Assembly: GCA_900320085.1 (NCBI GenBank)
Contig: ONRC01000006.1
Span: forward strand, 36,505-100,504
Length of the DNA: 64,000 nt
Reading direction: 5' to 3'
Source: an uncultured Eubacteriales bacterium
GTDB taxonomy: Bacteria > Bacillota > Clostridia > Christensenellales > Aristaeellaceae
Shown: piece after piece, positions 1 through 11,341 of the stretch
Position numbering within the stretch: the first letter of the stretch is position 1
Layout of the letters: the number at the start of each line of letters is the position of its first letter
Program-made: the position numbers and the translations under genes
Notes under the pieces: model-generated
The model's database searches: none
Seen by the model: the letters and a program-made list of their open reading frames with translations, nothing else
Told to the model about the DNA's origin: nothing

Positions 1-456
1 CAGCGTCAGCAGGCCTGGCAGGTTTAGTTCACCCACCTGAATGTTTTCTTCCATCATTCCCTCGGGCAGTTCTTCCTGAATTTGCTCCGCTTTCTGCTGG
101 ATGGTATAAAAGAGCCCCGCGATCTGGCGATCCTGCCAGGTGATTTGTAAATTGATGTCCGCCTTTTCGTAATATACAGGAAGTATCGTGATCCGGTAAG
201 GCGGATACAAAACGTTTTGTTCCTCTCCCCAATCGGTCGCCTGGCCAAACGCCGCTTCCAAATCAGAAAAGGTCTTGCGTAAGTCGTCTTCCGACATTGC
301 ATTCCGCATATTTTGATCAAAGAAAGCGTACACAGAAGAAACGTCTCCGCTCTGAAGCAGCTCAAAAACCGCCTGGGCAGTGAGTTCCTCCTCCGCTGAT
401 GCGGGAAGAGAAAGCAGCAGGATCAACGACAGAATCAGGCAAGCCATTCGTTTCAT
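1..456 (-). CDS. Secreted DUF3887-type protein, probably N-terminal part of an alpha/beta hydrolase (cut by window edge)
   Basis: The first 152 codons are visible; the gene runs off the left edge. Residues 1-20 form a Sec signal peptide ending in PASA. The following ~110 residues contain the alternating pattern of the DUF3887 domain (AVFELLQSGDVSSVYAFFD, then a segment with DWGEE and tyrosine-rich strands). The last visible residues (VGELNLPGLLTL) resemble the strand that opens the alpha/beta-hydrolase domain in clostridial DUF3887-hydrolase proteins, so a secreted esterase/peptidase-like hydrolase is likely, but the catalytic part is outside the window. The ATG is preceded by GGAGG, and the gene has its own promoter (507-535) downstream of trmFO. 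The DUF3887 call is fairly sure, the hydrolase part is inference. Confidence 0.7.
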   Translation of the reverse strand, partial: MKRMACLILSLILLLSLPASAEEELTAQAVFELLQSGDVSSVYAFFDQNMRNAMSEDDLRKTFSDLEAAFGQATDWGEEQNVLYPPYRITILPVYYEKADINLQITWQDRQIAGLFYTIQQKAEQIQEELPEGMMEENIQVGELNLPGLLTL

Positions 457-506
457 GACCGTTTCCTCCCTCGTAGCCAGAAGTAGTCTTTCTTTGACCA
501 TTATTG

Positions 507-535
507 AGTATACCCTATTTCGCCCGTTTTGGCAA
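507..535 (-). promoter_or_regulatory. Sigma-A-type promoter for the DUF3887 gene
   Basis: On the minus strand TTGCCA (535-530) is followed after 17 bases by TATACT (512-507). It lies in the 102-base gap after the trmFO stop and about 50 bases before the ATG at 456. Confidence 0.6.
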
Positions 536-558
536 GCAGAAAATCAGGCAGGAGCATG

Positions 559-1854
559 TCAAAGACCCGGCTTCATTTGCTCGATGGTTTCCAGCGCCCG
601 TTCAGCGATCTTTTCATACCGGGCCTGCTTACCGCCGCGCACCCGCTCGGGCCAGCCCTCCATGATGCCGTAGGTAACGTTCATGGGCTGGAAGTTCTGA
701 TTCTGCGCGGAAACATAATGGGCCAGCGCACCCAGGGCCGTGGTGCGCGGGAAGTCGGGCAAGGGGTTCCCCTGCTGCTGCATGGCCGCGCAGATGCCCG
801 CCACCATGCCGCTGCCGGCGCTTTCCACATACCCCTCCACGCCGGTCATCTGACCCGCGAAATACAGGCCGGGGCGGGTAAGCATCTGGTAATGGCTGTC
901 CAGCAGGCCGGGGCTGTTCAGGAAGGTGTTGCGGTGCATGACGCCGTACCGGGCAAACTCCGCGTTTTCCAGGCCGGGGATCATGCCGAACACCCGCTTT
1001 TGCTCCGGGAATTTGAGCCGCGTTTGGAAGCCCACCAGGTTATAAAGAGTGCCCGCTGCGTCGTCCTGCCTTAATTGCACCACAGCATAGGGGTCCTTCC
1101 CCGTGCGCGGGTCAGGCAGACCCACGGGCTTGAGCGGTCCAAAGGCCAGCACCATATGCCCCCGCCTGGCCATGGACTCCACCGGCATACAGCCCTCGAA
1201 CACCTTCTTTTCCTCAAAGCCATGGATGGGGGCGGTTTCAGCGTTCAGCAGCGCCAGCACAAAAGCGTCGTACTCCTCCTGGCTCATGGGGCAATTCAGG
1301 TAATCGTCGCCCCGGCCGTAGCGGGAAGCGCGGTACACCTTGGTCATATCCAGGGATTCAGCTGTGACGATGGGGGCAGCCGCGTCATAAAAGTTGAGCG
1401 TGCTGACCTCCGGCATGGCGGCGATGGCGTCGGCCAGTGCGTCGCTGGTGAGGGGGCCGGTGGCGATGATGGCGGGGCCTTCGGGGATCTCCTTGACCTC
1501 CCGGGCTTCAAAGGTCACCAAGGGATGGTTTTTCAGGGTATCGGTAATGTAGCCCGAAAAGGTGTCCCGGTCCACCGCCAGCGCGCCGCCCGCGGGCACC
1601 CGGGCCTTGTCCGCCGCCATGAGGATCAGCGAATCCAGGCGTCGCATTTCCTCCTTCAGCAGACCCACCGCGTTTTGCAGCCGGTCGGACCGCAGGGAAT
1701 TGGAGCAGACCAGCTCCGCGAACAGGGGCGAATGGTGAGCCGGGCTATAGTTTTCCGGCTTTTGCTCGATCAGCGTGACAGGCACGCCCCGCTTTACCAG
1801 CTGCCACGCCGCTTCGCAGCCCGCCAGCCCCGCGCCGATGACGGTGACGCTCAT
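559..1854 (-). CDS. trmFO: Methylenetetrahydrofolate-tRNA-(uracil-5)-methyltransferase TrmFO
   Basis: 431 residues, the usual length. TrmFO is an FAD protein that makes 5-methyluridine at position 54 of tRNA, with 5,10-methylene-THF as carbon donor. The FAD-binding Rossmann motif [11 protein letters not shown] starts at residue 6. The family blocks [17 protein letters not shown] and EGCMPVE are present and supply the two cysteines that matter in characterised homologues. The start is placed at 1854, not at an in-frame codon 48 bases upstream, because its ATG overlaps the topA stop as ATGA (1851-1854), indicating translational coupling. topA-trmFO adjacency is common in Firmicutes. Confidence 0.95.
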   Translation of the reverse strand: MSVTVIGAGLAGCEAAWQLVKRGVPVTLIEQKPENYSPAHHSPLFAELVCSNSLRSDRLQNAVGLLKEEMRRLDSLILMAADKARVPAGGALAVDRDTFSGYITDTLKNHPLVTFEAREVKEIPEGPAIIATGPLTSDALADAIAAMPEVSTLNFYDAAAPIVTAESLDMTKVYRASRYGRGDDYLNCPMSQEEYDAFVLALLNAETAPIHGFEEKKVFEGCMPVESMARRGHMVLAFGPLKPVGLPDPRTGKDPYAVVQLRQDDAAGTLYNLVGFQTRLKFPEQKRVFGMIPGLENAEFARYGVMHRNTFLNSPGLLDSHYQMLTRPGLYFAGQMTGVEGYVESAGSGMVAGICAAMQQQGNPLPDFPRTTALGALAHYVSAQNQNFQPMNVTYGIMEGWPERVRGGKQARYEKIAERALETIEQMKPGL

Positions 1855-3974
1855 TCCTCGTCCTCCGTTTCCGGGCTTTTCACTTCCACCCGGTGCCGAC
1901 AAGTTTCATTGCTGCACAGATACCAGGTCTCCCCTTTCCGGGAGCGCTTCAAGGTCATGTAGCTGCCGCACTTTTCGCACTTCTGATCCACCGGCATTTC
2001 CCAGGACACGAAATCGCATTCCGGGTAATTTTCGCAGCCATAGAACTTGCGGTTTTTCCGGCTGGTTTTTTCCAGCAGCCGCCCGCCGCATTTGGGGCAT
2101 TTGGCGTCAATATAGGTCAGGATGGGCTTGGTGTTGCGGCAGTCGGGGAAATTGGGGCAAGCCAGGAATTTGCCGAACCGGCCCACCCGGTACACCATCT
2201 GGGCCCCGCACTTATCGCAGATCACGTCGCTGGGCTCGTCCTTGATTTCCACCTTCTCAATTTCTTCCTCGGCGTTTTCCAGCATCTTTTCAAAGGGCGG
2301 ATAGAATTCCCGCAGCACCTTGTGCCAATCCTCGGTGCCCTCCTCCACCGCGTCCAATTCCTCTTCCAGCTCGGCGGTGAATTCGGTGTCCACGATGGGG
2401 CCGAAATACTGGATCATCATGGCGTTGATGGTGCGGCCCAACTCGGTTGGATAAAGCCGCTTGTTTTCCCGCATCACGTAGCCGCGGGCGATGATGGTGG
2501 TGATGGTGGGAGCATAGGTGGAGGGGCGGCCAATGCCCTTTTCCTCCAGGGTTTTCACCAAGCTGGCTTCCGTATAGCGGGAAGGGGGCTGGGTGAAATG
2601 CTGCTGGCTGTCCACCGATTCGATGGTCACGGGCGCGCCTTCCTCAAAGGCGGGCAGGGTGGTTTCCGCGGCCTCCTGGGTTTCATCGGTGCTTTCCTCG
2701 TACACGCTGGTGAAGCCCGCGAACCGCTTGTGCTCGCCGTAGAAGCGCATGCCCACGCCGTCACCGCTGACGTCCATGCTCATGGTGTCGTAAATGGCGG
2801 GGTTCATCTGGCTGGCCAGGAAGCGGGAATAGATCAGCCGGTACAGCTGGAACTGCTCTTTGGTCAGCGACGCTTTGATGGATTCCGGCGTGCGCGTTAC
2901 GTCGGTGGGACGGATGGCCTCGTGGGCGTCCTGGGCGTTGCGGCGGCCCTTGAATTCATTAGGGGTTTCGGGCAGGTATTCCGCGCCGAAGCGCTCGGGG
3001 ATGTAAGCGCGCACCGCGTCCAACGCTTCCTGGGAAATGCGCACGCTGTCGGTACGGATGTAGGTGACGATACCCTGTGTGCCTTCGCCCTCCAGATCGA
3101 CGCCCTCATAAAGCTGCTGCACCACCTGCATGGTCTTTTGCGTGGTGAAGTTCAGCTTGCGGCCCGCCTCCTGCTGCAAAGAAGATGTGGTAAAGGGCGG
3201 AGCGGGGGTCTTTTTCTTTTCCCCGTGCTTGATGCCGTACACGGCGAACCGGGCGTTCTCCACCCGCTTCTGCGCTTCCTTAGCTTCCGTTTCGTTGTGC
3301 AGCTCGGCCTTCTGGCCATCCAGGGTATTGAGGCGCAGGGTGAAGGTGGTTTTCCGGCCGCGGGCGCTGGGCAGCAGAGCGTTGGCGGTAATATCCCAGT
3401 ATTCCTCAGGGATGAAATCCTCGATGTCCTGCTCACGATCCACCACCAGCCGGGTGGCGACGGACTGCACGCGCCCGGCGCTCAGGCCCTTTTTCACCTT
3501 GGCCCACAAAAGCGGGCTGATCTTGTAGCCCACCAACCGATCCAGAGCGCGGCGGGCCTGCTGGGCGTCCACCCGTTCCATGTCGATGGGGCGGGGATTT
3601 TTCAGCGCGGTTTCGACCGCCTTCTGGGTTACTTCGTGGAATTCGATGCGGCAGGGCGCGGTCACGTCCATGCCCAGGGTCTGGGCCAGATGCCAGGAAA
3701 TGGCTTCGCCTTCGCGGTCAGGGTCGGTTGCCAGAAAGATTTTGGAAGCGTTCTTGGCTTCCTTTCTGATCTTGGTCAGGATCTTGCCCCGGCCATGGAT
3801 GGTGATGTACTTCATAGCGAAGTCCTGATCCACATCCACGCCCAGCTGGGACTTGGGCAAATCGCGCACGTGCCCCTGGGACGCTTCCACTTTGTAGCCC
3901 CGGCCCAGAAATTTGGCGATGGTGCGCGCCTTGGCCGGAGATTCCACGATAATCAGTTTCGATGCAGTTGCCAC
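1851..3974 (-). CDS. topA: DNA topoisomerase I (type IA)
   Basis: 707 residues. The enzyme relaxes negatively supercoiled DNA by single-strand passage. The TOPRIM domain opens with [18 protein letters not shown], and the acidic metal motif TDPDREGE is at 83-90. The active-site tyrosine is Tyr305 in TYIRTDS. The C-terminus carries three zinc-ribbon modules (CDKC...CPNFPDC, CPKC...CENYPEC, CEKC...CSNETC) that bind single-stranded DNA. The start is GTG at 3974 with GGAGG nine bases upstream. The last four bases overlap trmFO. Confidence 0.97.
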   Translation of the reverse strand: MATASKLIIVESPAKARTIAKFLGRGYKVEASQGHVRDLPKSQLGVDVDQDFAMKYITIHGRGKILTKIRKEAKNASKIFLATDPDREGEAISWHLAQTLGMDVTAPCRIEFHEVTQKAVETALKNPRPIDMERVDAQQARRALDRLVGYKISPLLWAKVKKGLSAGRVQSVATRLVVDREQDIEDFIPEEYWDITANALLPSARGRKTTFTLRLNTLDGQKAELHNETEAKEAQKRVENARFAVYGIKHGEKKKTPAPPFTTSSLQQEAGRKLNFTTQKTMQVVQQLYEGVDLEGEGTQGIVTYIRTDSVRISQEALDAVRAYIPERFGAEYLPETPNEFKGRRNAQDAHEAIRPTDVTRTPESIKASLTKEQFQLYRLIYSRFLASQMNPAIYDTMSMDVSGDGVGMRFYGEHKRFAGFTSVYEESTDETQEAAETTLPAFEEGAPVTIESVDSQQHFTQPPSRYTEASLVKTLEEKGIGRPSTYAPTITTIIARGYVMRENKRLYPTELGRTINAMMIQYFGPIVDTEFTAELEEELDAVEEGTEDWHKVLREFYPPFEKMLENAEEEIEKVEIKDEPSDVICDKCGAQMVYRVGRFGKFLACPNFPDCRNTKPILTYIDAKCPKCGGRLLEKTSRKNRKFYGCENYPECDFVSWEMPVDQKCEKCGSYMTLKRSRKGETWYLCSNETCRHRVEVKSPETEDEE

Positions 3975-4062
3975 GGTTGTTGTCCTCCAAATGAGTTCGT
4001 ATTTTTAAGTTCAAAGTTCTAAGTTTTAAGTTCTAAGCAGAATATACATTTACTAAGTCTTT
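3975..4062. repeat. topA leader with AAGTTCTAAG-type degenerate repeat
   Basis: Upstream of topA, bases 4006-4038 hold several imperfect copies of an AAGTTCTAAG/AAGTTTTAAG unit. The same unit recurs at 35139-35173. Nothing coding is seen. The topA ribosome site (GGAGG) lies close to 3974. Confidence 0.5.
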
Positions 4063-4123
4063 GGCTTTCTCGGAAGGGGCCTGGGGAAACTGCTCTTTGG
4101 CCTCCAAAGAGCGGTTTCCCCAG
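4063..4123 (-). repeat. Post-stop hairpin repeat, copy 1
   Basis: Read on the minus strand, 16 bases after the dprA stop a hairpin with 20-base arms (4123-4104 and 4100-4081, one G-T pair, 3-base loop) is followed by CCCCTTCCGAGAAAGCC (4079-4063). A second copy with the same order, hairpin then CCCCTTTCCGAGAAAGCC, sits after another gene at 56401-56464. No T-run follows the hairpin, so it is not a standard intrinsic terminator, although it could still stop or stabilise transcripts. Confidence 0.75.
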
Positions 4124-4138
4124 CGTTCTCTCCGTTCC

Positions 4139-5241
4139 TTAACGTACCAGCGCGAACGCCCTCCCGGCACGGCGCTCGATCTTGCCGCTGATTTCCAGGA
4201 TGGTAAGCTGTGCGCCTAATTCCCCAGCGGTACGGCCTGTTTCCGCGATCAGCTCCTCCAGCGTTTTTTCCTCCATCGCCAGGGCTTTCAGGATGGGATA
4301 ATCCGGGTCGGTTTCGTCCAGGACGGATTCCTCCGTCAGGAAGGACGATTGCTCCGCGCCCTGCCCCTGCCAGCCCATCTGCACCAGAACATCTTCCGGG
4401 CCGGCGCACAGGTTAGCACCACTTTTGAGCAGCATCAGCGGCAGTTCGCTGCCCGGCGCGTCCACATTGCCTGGCAGGGCGAACACCTCTTTCCGCTGCG
4501 CCTGGGCGTATTCGATGGTGCTGTGGGTGCCGCTTTTGAGCTGCGCCTCGATCAGCAGCACGGCAGACGATAAGCCGGAAATGATCCGGTTCCTGGCCGG
4601 GAAATGGTAGGGAAGCGGCTGCGCGTCCGGGGCCAGCTCGGACACGATGGCTCCGCCCTCCTCCAGGATACGCTGGGCAAGCTCCTTGTTTTCCGGGGGA
4701 TACATCCGCCCCAGGCCGCTGCCCAGCACCGCCACGGTGGGGCCGCTGCCGTCCAGCGCGCCTTGGTGGGACGCCGCATCGATTCCCCGCGCCAGGCCGC
4801 TGACAACGATCACGCCTTTTTCAGCCAGTCCCTTGGCGATCCTCCGCGCCTGGGACGCGCCATAGCGCGTCGCCCGGCGGGAACCCACCATGGCGATGGA
4901 GCGGGAAAAATCCTTGAGCAGCGTGCTCCGCACAAACAGCACATCCGGCGGGTCAGGAATCGCCGCGAGGGAAGCGGGATAATCTTCCTCCCCCAGAAAC
5001 AAAGGGAAAGCGTGTAACGTGTCCAATTCCCGCAGTACCGCCCCGCAGCGGGAAGCGCGAAGATCAGCCAGGAAGGAAAAGTTTTCAGGCCCCAGCAGGT
5101 CGTAATACTGCGGCGTAAAGTTTTCCCACACGCCCAGCGCCCCGCCGTGCTTTTCCTTCAGTCCCGCCAGCCGAGCCCACGCCCCCATCGGCGCGCATTG
5201 CAGCCAGACCCGGGCCAATTGTTCTTTGGATAATTCCACGG

Positions 5242-5245
<4 letters not shown>
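4139..5245 (-). CDS. dprA: DNA-processing protein DprA
   Basis: 368 residues. DprA binds incoming single-stranded DNA during natural transformation and loads RecA. The SAM-like N-terminal region is followed by the Rossmann-like DprA domain with GSRRATRYG (121-129), SGLARGIDAASHQGALDG (149-166) and a VAVLGSGLGRMYPPEN block. The C-terminal ~60 residues (EEKTLEELIAETG...LTILEISGKIERRAGRAF) form the winged-helix DprA_WH domain. The gene overlaps comM by four bases, so both transformation-linked genes form one unit. Confidence 0.95.
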
Positions 5246-6777
<1,532 letters not shown>

Positions 6778-6847
6778 GGCCTTCCTCGTTTCTCAAAGAG
6801 CAGGAAAATTACTCCTAATCCCTATTCCCTATTCTCTAATCCCTCAC
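6778..6847. repeat. Short gap with GGGAATAG-type degenerate repeat
   Basis: Between the double glycosyltransferase stop and the comM start, bases 6811-6845 read on the minus strand as repeated GGGATTAG/GGGAATAG units. This is a simple degenerate repeat similar in size and position (directly after a stop codon) to the AAGTTCTAAG repeats elsewhere. No promoter was convincing. Confidence 0.45.
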
Positions 6848-9800
6848 TCAATACCACAGCCACCGGTCGAACCATTTCATCGCGTCCATCCAGGAACGCT
6901 TCGCCAGCATGCCGCTGGCATAGGGGAAGAACAGGACGAACAGCACCGCCGCGGCAAGCAGCAAAACAATCAAAAGAATCAAAACACCGCGTTCGACGTA
7001 CTTCTGCTTCTGCTCAGCGGCACCGCTGGTTGCGACCGCTTTGACGCCCGCATCCGCCAGCAAGTCCAGGCACAGCACAGTTGCCAGAATCAGGAACGGA
7101 ACACAGGGAAAATAATGATAGATATACGTTCCTCTGGGCACCAGAATCCAGGGCATGAGCTGACCGAAGTAGCACAGCAGGATCAGCGCAGGCCGGGTAT
7201 CGTCCGTTTCGGTAAAAGGCGTCAGGGTAGTATCCCGCCGCATATGCCGCTTGATCCACACGGCCAGACAGATCACAATGCAGATCAGTCCGCCCCACCA
7301 GACCGCCGGATTACCCAGCGCCATGATGGAGCTTTCGTAGCCCTCGGGTTCAAAGCTGTTAGCGGCATACCACATGGGCTTGCCGATCACCGGCCACTGA
7401 TACCAGGGGGAATAGAAATCGTGGTCCATGCCGCGGCCCGGCTCGCTGTGATAGCCCAGCATGCCGCCTACCTGGCCATTGGTGAAGTAGGTGCCCACGG
7501 CGGCCTCGATCACCTTCTTGGGTGTCACGCCCACGCCGTCGTAAGCAAAGTATGGGATATAGGAAAGATAGTATATTAACGCGGGAATCAGCACAAAGAA
7601 GATCAGGCAGCTGGCAATCGTGATCATGAGCTGCTTTGCGCCTTTGGAGGCGGCTGTCTTTTCACGTTCTGTGCGTTTTGCTTCGGCTTTCTTCTTCGCC
7701 GCCGCAATCAATCGCGTCCGCCGCCAGATACCGGCAAAAAAGATGATTGCCAGAATGACGCCCGCGTAGCAAGCCGTCCATTTGCTGGCCACGCCCAGGC
7801 CCATGAACAGGCCGGACAGTCCCAGGGGGATCAGCGTCTTCCAGAAGGGTTTTCCGAAGAAATCCTGGAAGAACCAGACGAACATGAAGTACATCATCCA
7901 GATGATGAACAGCACCGCGAAGCTGTCGATGGTAGCGATGCGGGTCTGGGTGAAGTGCATCAGATCAAAGGCCATCAGCAGCGCCGCCGCCATGCCGCCC
8001 CACCAGCGCTTCGCAAACAGTTTGCCCAGCAAATACATGCCAGGCAGCATCAGCACGCCCGCCAGCGCGCCCGCGAACCGCCAGCCAAAGGGCGTCATGC
8101 CGAAGATGGCGATGCACCAGCTGATGAACACCTTGCCCAACGGCGGGTGGGTAGTTTCGTAGGTTTGCAGGTGATGGAGATGCTCGTAGCCCGTGCGGGC
8201 ATGATAGATTTCGTCAAAGTAGGTGGAGTTGTACCAGCCGGGTTCTCCCTCCAGGGTGTCCTGTTCATCCAGCAGATTTACCGCGGTTGCGTTATCGCCG
8301 CTGTTGACGATGATCGACGCGGGATAGATTTCGTCGCTGTAAGCGTCCTTGAACAGCACTTCATGCAGCGTCAGGCTGTAATGCTCCGCCGTCAGGCGCA
8401 CATAGCGGCCGTTCACCGTGACAGGCTGGGAAGCGCTGGGGCTGTAAGACAGATACTTCCATTTGAAGCAATCGCCCTCCGCCATGCCCGCGGTATAAAA
8501 CTGGTCCCAGTTTTCGCCGTCGCTGCTGATTTCCACCCGGAAAGGACTGTCGTAATGGTGGATGCCGCCGTAATAGAGCATATGGAAATCCCGGATTTCG
8601 CCCAGGTCGAACGTGATCTGCTCATCCGGAGAATCGGACACATAGGCGGTTTGCGGCGCTTTCATGGAACCCAGGTTCACAAAGGCCAGCACCCCATAGG
8701 CCACCGTCACGCAGGCCAGGATCACCCAGTCCCGTTTGGTCATTTTCCGGGTGGGTTCCTCCTGGGGAAGCGGAGAAGCCACGGCCGCTTCGGAATCGAA
8801 TGCGATGGTTTCGCCCCGGCTCAGCACGCTGCACAGGGCCAGCGACAAAAAGCAGATCAGCGTGTTCAGCGCGGCGGAGGCGTACTCCAGCACCGCCATA
8901 TCGCTTTGCAGCCCCACCGCGGGTGCGTCCAGATGTCCGGACGCGCCGCCGATGCGGACGTTGCGGTCCAGCGCGCAGCCCACGTTCAGGAACCCGGCCA
9001 CCGTCACGCCGACGGCCAGCCACAGGATACGGACATCCTTGTTCCACAGATAGCCCAGCAAAAACAGCGCTACCGCCGGAAACAGATACCGCTCGTGCAT
9101 CATGGCGCCGGTATTGAACAAAAGCAGCAGCAATCCCGCGCCGAACACGGGCAGATGCTTTGTGTCGTTTGCAAATGCGTACAGCGCGGCGAACACCGCC
9201 ACGGCGTACACGATCATCAGGGTGCTCAGGGTGGCGTAATCCAGCTTGCCGGTGGCAGACAGCACGATCATTGCCAGGCCCAGCGCCGCGGCAAGCCCGC
9301 CCAGGGTATACAGGCGAAGGCGGTCTTTTTTCTCCCCCAGCCGCTGATGGAATATCGGCGCGCGGCCAATCGCCGCGGCCAGCAGCGGCAGCACCGCCAA
9401 GCACCACAGCAGCAAAGGCAGCAGGAATTCCCCGCTTAGATTGCTTTCAGCGGCAACCCAGTTTTTGCCCAGCAGGAAATACAGGTTGCAGCTGTTCACC
9501 GTGGCGTAGGCATATCGGCCCATGGTTTGCCCATACAAGGTGAAAAGCCAGTCGGCAGGCAGGTGGATGGAGAAGGGAACCACGATCACCAGCGCCGCGG
9601 TGATCATCAACGCCAGCCCCAGGCCCACGTCCCGAAGCAGCGCTTTGCGCGCGGTTTCGTCTTTCCAGTTCCGCATGATATGCAGAATCAGCGCCAGCAG
9701 GCCCAAGGGCCCGAACATCAGCGCCTGAGGCTTGAACAGTACGGAAACGATATAGAAAGGCAGCGCGGCCTTCCACTGTCCCCGAACGGCGTACAGCACC

Positions 9801-10999
9801 GTCATCACCAGGAACAGCGTCATCAACGCGTCCGCCTGGCCCCAGGCGGCGCCGGTCACGATGACGAGGGGATTGAGGGCATACAGCGCCATGAACGCCA
9901 GCGCGGCAGGCCCGGGCAGGCTTTGCTTTTTCGCCTCTTTGTACAGCACGGCGCAAAGCGCGATGTCCGCCAGGATGGGCGGCAGCTTCACCATGAACTC
10001 CGTGGCCCCGGTGCCCGCCGCTTTCCCGATCAGCCCCACGGCCCACAGGATCAGCATGTAAGCCGGCGGGTAGTCACAGGAGGCAAAGGGGTCCAGGGGG
10101 TCATAGAAATCGGCTGGTCCTCTCTCCGCCATGCGGTTGGCCCATGCGCGGAAACAGCTGATGTCCACGTCATAGCCGGCTGCGTTCGCCGCGATCACCA
10201 GTCGCAGCGCGCAGACGCCGAGCAGAACGGCGACCGCCCACCAGGGGCTTTCGCTGATCGTTTTCTTTGTCAATTCCGTTTTCGGTCTGCGCAGGAAGCG
10301 GCAAAGCACCGCAAAACACAGGATATAAGCGGCGCTGCACGTCACCAGCAGGAAGCCCGCGCTGCCCTGACCCGCGTTGTCCGTGTACATCGGTAACGTG
10401 CTTTCCCTGTACCAGGCCTGGGCGGAATAGCCTTCCGGCACCCCGTTCACTTTCTCCAGCACAATGTCCCGGAAATACGCTTCGCCGATGGCCTCGCCGC
10501 TGTATCCGCCCAGGCGGACAAACACGTTCACGCTGTGCTGTTCCTTGCCCGTGCGGCCATAAAGCGACACCTGACGCCATTCTCCAGCGGAATCATACAC
10601 ATTTTCCGTGTACAAATACACATCTTCAACAGACAGGTTCGCGCCCCAGCCGTCCTGGGCGTCGGCCTTGATATACCCGTGAAGATGGTAAACCGTATCC
10701 GGCTCCACCTCCACGGTCTGAGCGAAGCGCGCGTCCTTGAGCATGTGGTTCACGATATGAGCGGCTTTGCCCTCGTCGGTATCCACCACTTCAAAATCCG
10801 ACCCGGTCAGGCCGGCGTAAGCGTCCCTGTACCAGCCGACGGGCAGGCTGTCCTTCACTTCGGAAAAGTCGCCGTTGAACAGCAGATTTTCTCCCGTAAC
10901 AGCTGTTTTGGCGGCAGGTCGGAACAGGAAAAAACAAATCGCGCCCAGGGCCAGGACTGCCGCGGCGGCCAAAACGTACCGCTTGAAATTCTTCATCAT
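6848..10999 (-). CDS. Giant membrane glycosyltransferase with two GT-C-like halves
   Basis: 1383 residues, about twice the length of a single PMT-type enzyme. Order: TM anchor (8-27); extracytoplasmic carbohydrate-binding-like beta domain (about 35-195, NLLFNGDFSE...GWYRDAYAG); a first polytopic GT-C-like region (about 205-730) with an acidic pair in the first loop (AGYDVDISCFRAWA) and the sugar-polymerase-like stretch SCDYPPAYMLILW; a linker with a discoidin-like domain (about 790-880, FRVEISSDGENWDQFY); then a second GT-C region homologous to protein O-mannosyltransferases (PMT/GT39) with YFDEIYHARTGYEH near 927 and THPPLGKVFISW. The donor is probably a lipid-linked sugar and the acceptor a surface polymer or protein, but neither is shown. 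GAGGTAG precedes an ATGATG start. It sits just downstream of yraN. Confidence 0.85.
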   Translation of the reverse strand: MMKNFKRYVLAAAAVLALGAICFFLFRPAAKTAVTGENLLFNGDFSEVKDSLPVGWYRDAYAGLTGSDFEVVDTDEGKAAHIVNHMLKDARFAQTVEVEPDTVYHLHGYIKADAQDGWGANLSVEDVYLYTENVYDSAGEWRQVSLYGRTGKEQHSVNVFVRLGGYSGEAIGEAYFRDIVLEKVNGVPEGYSAQAWYRESTLPMYTDNAGQGSAGFLLVTCSAAYILCFAVLCRFLRRPKTELTKKTISESPWWAVAVLLGVCALRLVIAANAAGYDVDISCFRAWANRMAERGPADFYDPLDPFASCDYPPAYMLILWAVGLIGKAAGTGATEFMVKLPPILADIALCAVLYKEAKKQSLPGPAALAFMALYALNPLVIVTGAAWGQADALMTLFLVMTVLYAVRGQWKAALPFYIVSVLFKPQALMFGPLGLLALILHIMRNWKDETARKALLRDVGLGLALMITAALVIVVPFSIHLPADWLFTLYGQTMGRYAYATVNSCNLYFLLGKNWVAAESNLSGEFLLPLLLWCLAVLPLLAAAIGRAPIFHQRLGEKKDRLRLYTLGGLAAALGLAMIVLSATGKLDYATLSTLMIVYAVAVFAALYAFANDTKHLPVFGAGLLLLLFNTGAMMHERYLFPAVALFLLGYLWNKDVRILWLAVGVTVAGFLNVGCALDRNVRIGGASGHLDAPAVGLQSDMAVLEYASAALNTLICFLSLALCSVLSRGETIAFDSEAAVASPLPQEEPTRKMTKRDWVILACVTVAYGVLAFVNLGSMKAPQTAYVSDSPDEQITFDLGEIRDFHMLYYGGIHHYDSPFRVEISSDGENWDQFYTAGMAEGDCFKWKYLSYSPSASQPVTVNGRYVRLTAEHYSLTLHEVLFKDAYSDEIYPASIIVNSGDNATAVNLLDEQDTLEGEPGWYNSTYFDEIYHARTGYEHLHHLQTYETTHPPLGKVFISWCIAIFGMTPFGWRFAGALAGVLMLPGMYLLGKLFAKRWWGGMAAALLMAFDLMHFTQTRIATIDSFAVLFIIWMMYFMFVWFFQDFFGKPFWKTLIPLGLSGLFMGLGVASKWTACYAGVILAIIFFAGIWRRTRLIAAAKKKAEAKRTEREKTAASKGAKQLMITIASCLIFFVLIPALIYYLSYIPYFAYDGVGVTPKKVIEAAVGTYFTNGQVGGMLGYHSEPGRGMDHDFYSPWYQWPVIGKPMWYAANSFEPEGYESSIMALGNPAVWWGGLICIVICLAVWIKRHMRRDTTLTPFTETDDTRPALILLCYFGQLMPWILVPRGTYIYHYFPCVPFLILATVLCLDLLADAGVKAVATSGAAEQKQKYVERGVLILLIVLLLAAAVLFVLFFPYASGMLAKRSWMDAMKWFDRWLWY

Positions 11000-11005
11000 T
11001 CTACC

Positions 11006-11341
11006 TCAAAAAGCGTTTTTGATATGCTGTAAACCCGCTCCGCTGATTTCGATCACGTCGAAGCGCACCTGTTCCCATGGATGGGAACGCAAATAGACCT
11101 GCGCCGCGTAACGCAAATGTCCGCGTTTCTTCGCGTTCACCGCCAGCAGGCCGTCCCCTTCGTTTCCGTTGGGCCGGGCCTTGACCTCCACAAAAACGAG
11201 GGTGTCCCTGTCCTGGGCGATCAGGTCGATTTCACCGTGGGGCGTGCGATAGCGTTTTTCCAGAATGCGCATTCCCTGCCGTTTCAGGTATGCCGCCGCC
11301 CGGTGTTCGCCCCACAGGCCCGTTTCAAAGACGCTGCTCAT
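11006..11341 (-). CDS. YraN/UPF0102-family putative endonuclease
   Basis: 111 residues. The family has a restriction-endonuclease-like fold, and its usual signature is present: GLWGEHRAAAYLKRQG near the N-terminus, then HGEIDLIAQD and FVEVKAR, which supply the Asp and Glu-x-Lys catalytic set. Cellular role is not well defined, though it is commonly next to rnhB as here. The start at 11341 overlaps the rnhB stop as ATGA. An in-frame codon 45 bases upstream would add residues not seen in the family. Confidence 0.9.
   Translation of the reverse strand: MSSVFETGLWGEHRAAAYLKRQGMRILEKRYRTPHGEIDLIAQDRDTLVFVEVKARPNGNEGDGLLAVNAKKRGHLRYAAQVYLRSHPWEQVRFDVIEISGAGLQHIKNAF

Noticed and set aside
1893..4022. 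Very long plus-strand open frame opposite topA and similar ones opposite trmFO, ligA, hppA (47671-49704) and the binding protein (35249-36925)
   Set aside because: They are mirror frames created by GC-rich third codon positions of the real genes. They lack ribosome sites and family motifs, and their composition (His, Gly, Gln, Val rich) is typical of antisense frames.
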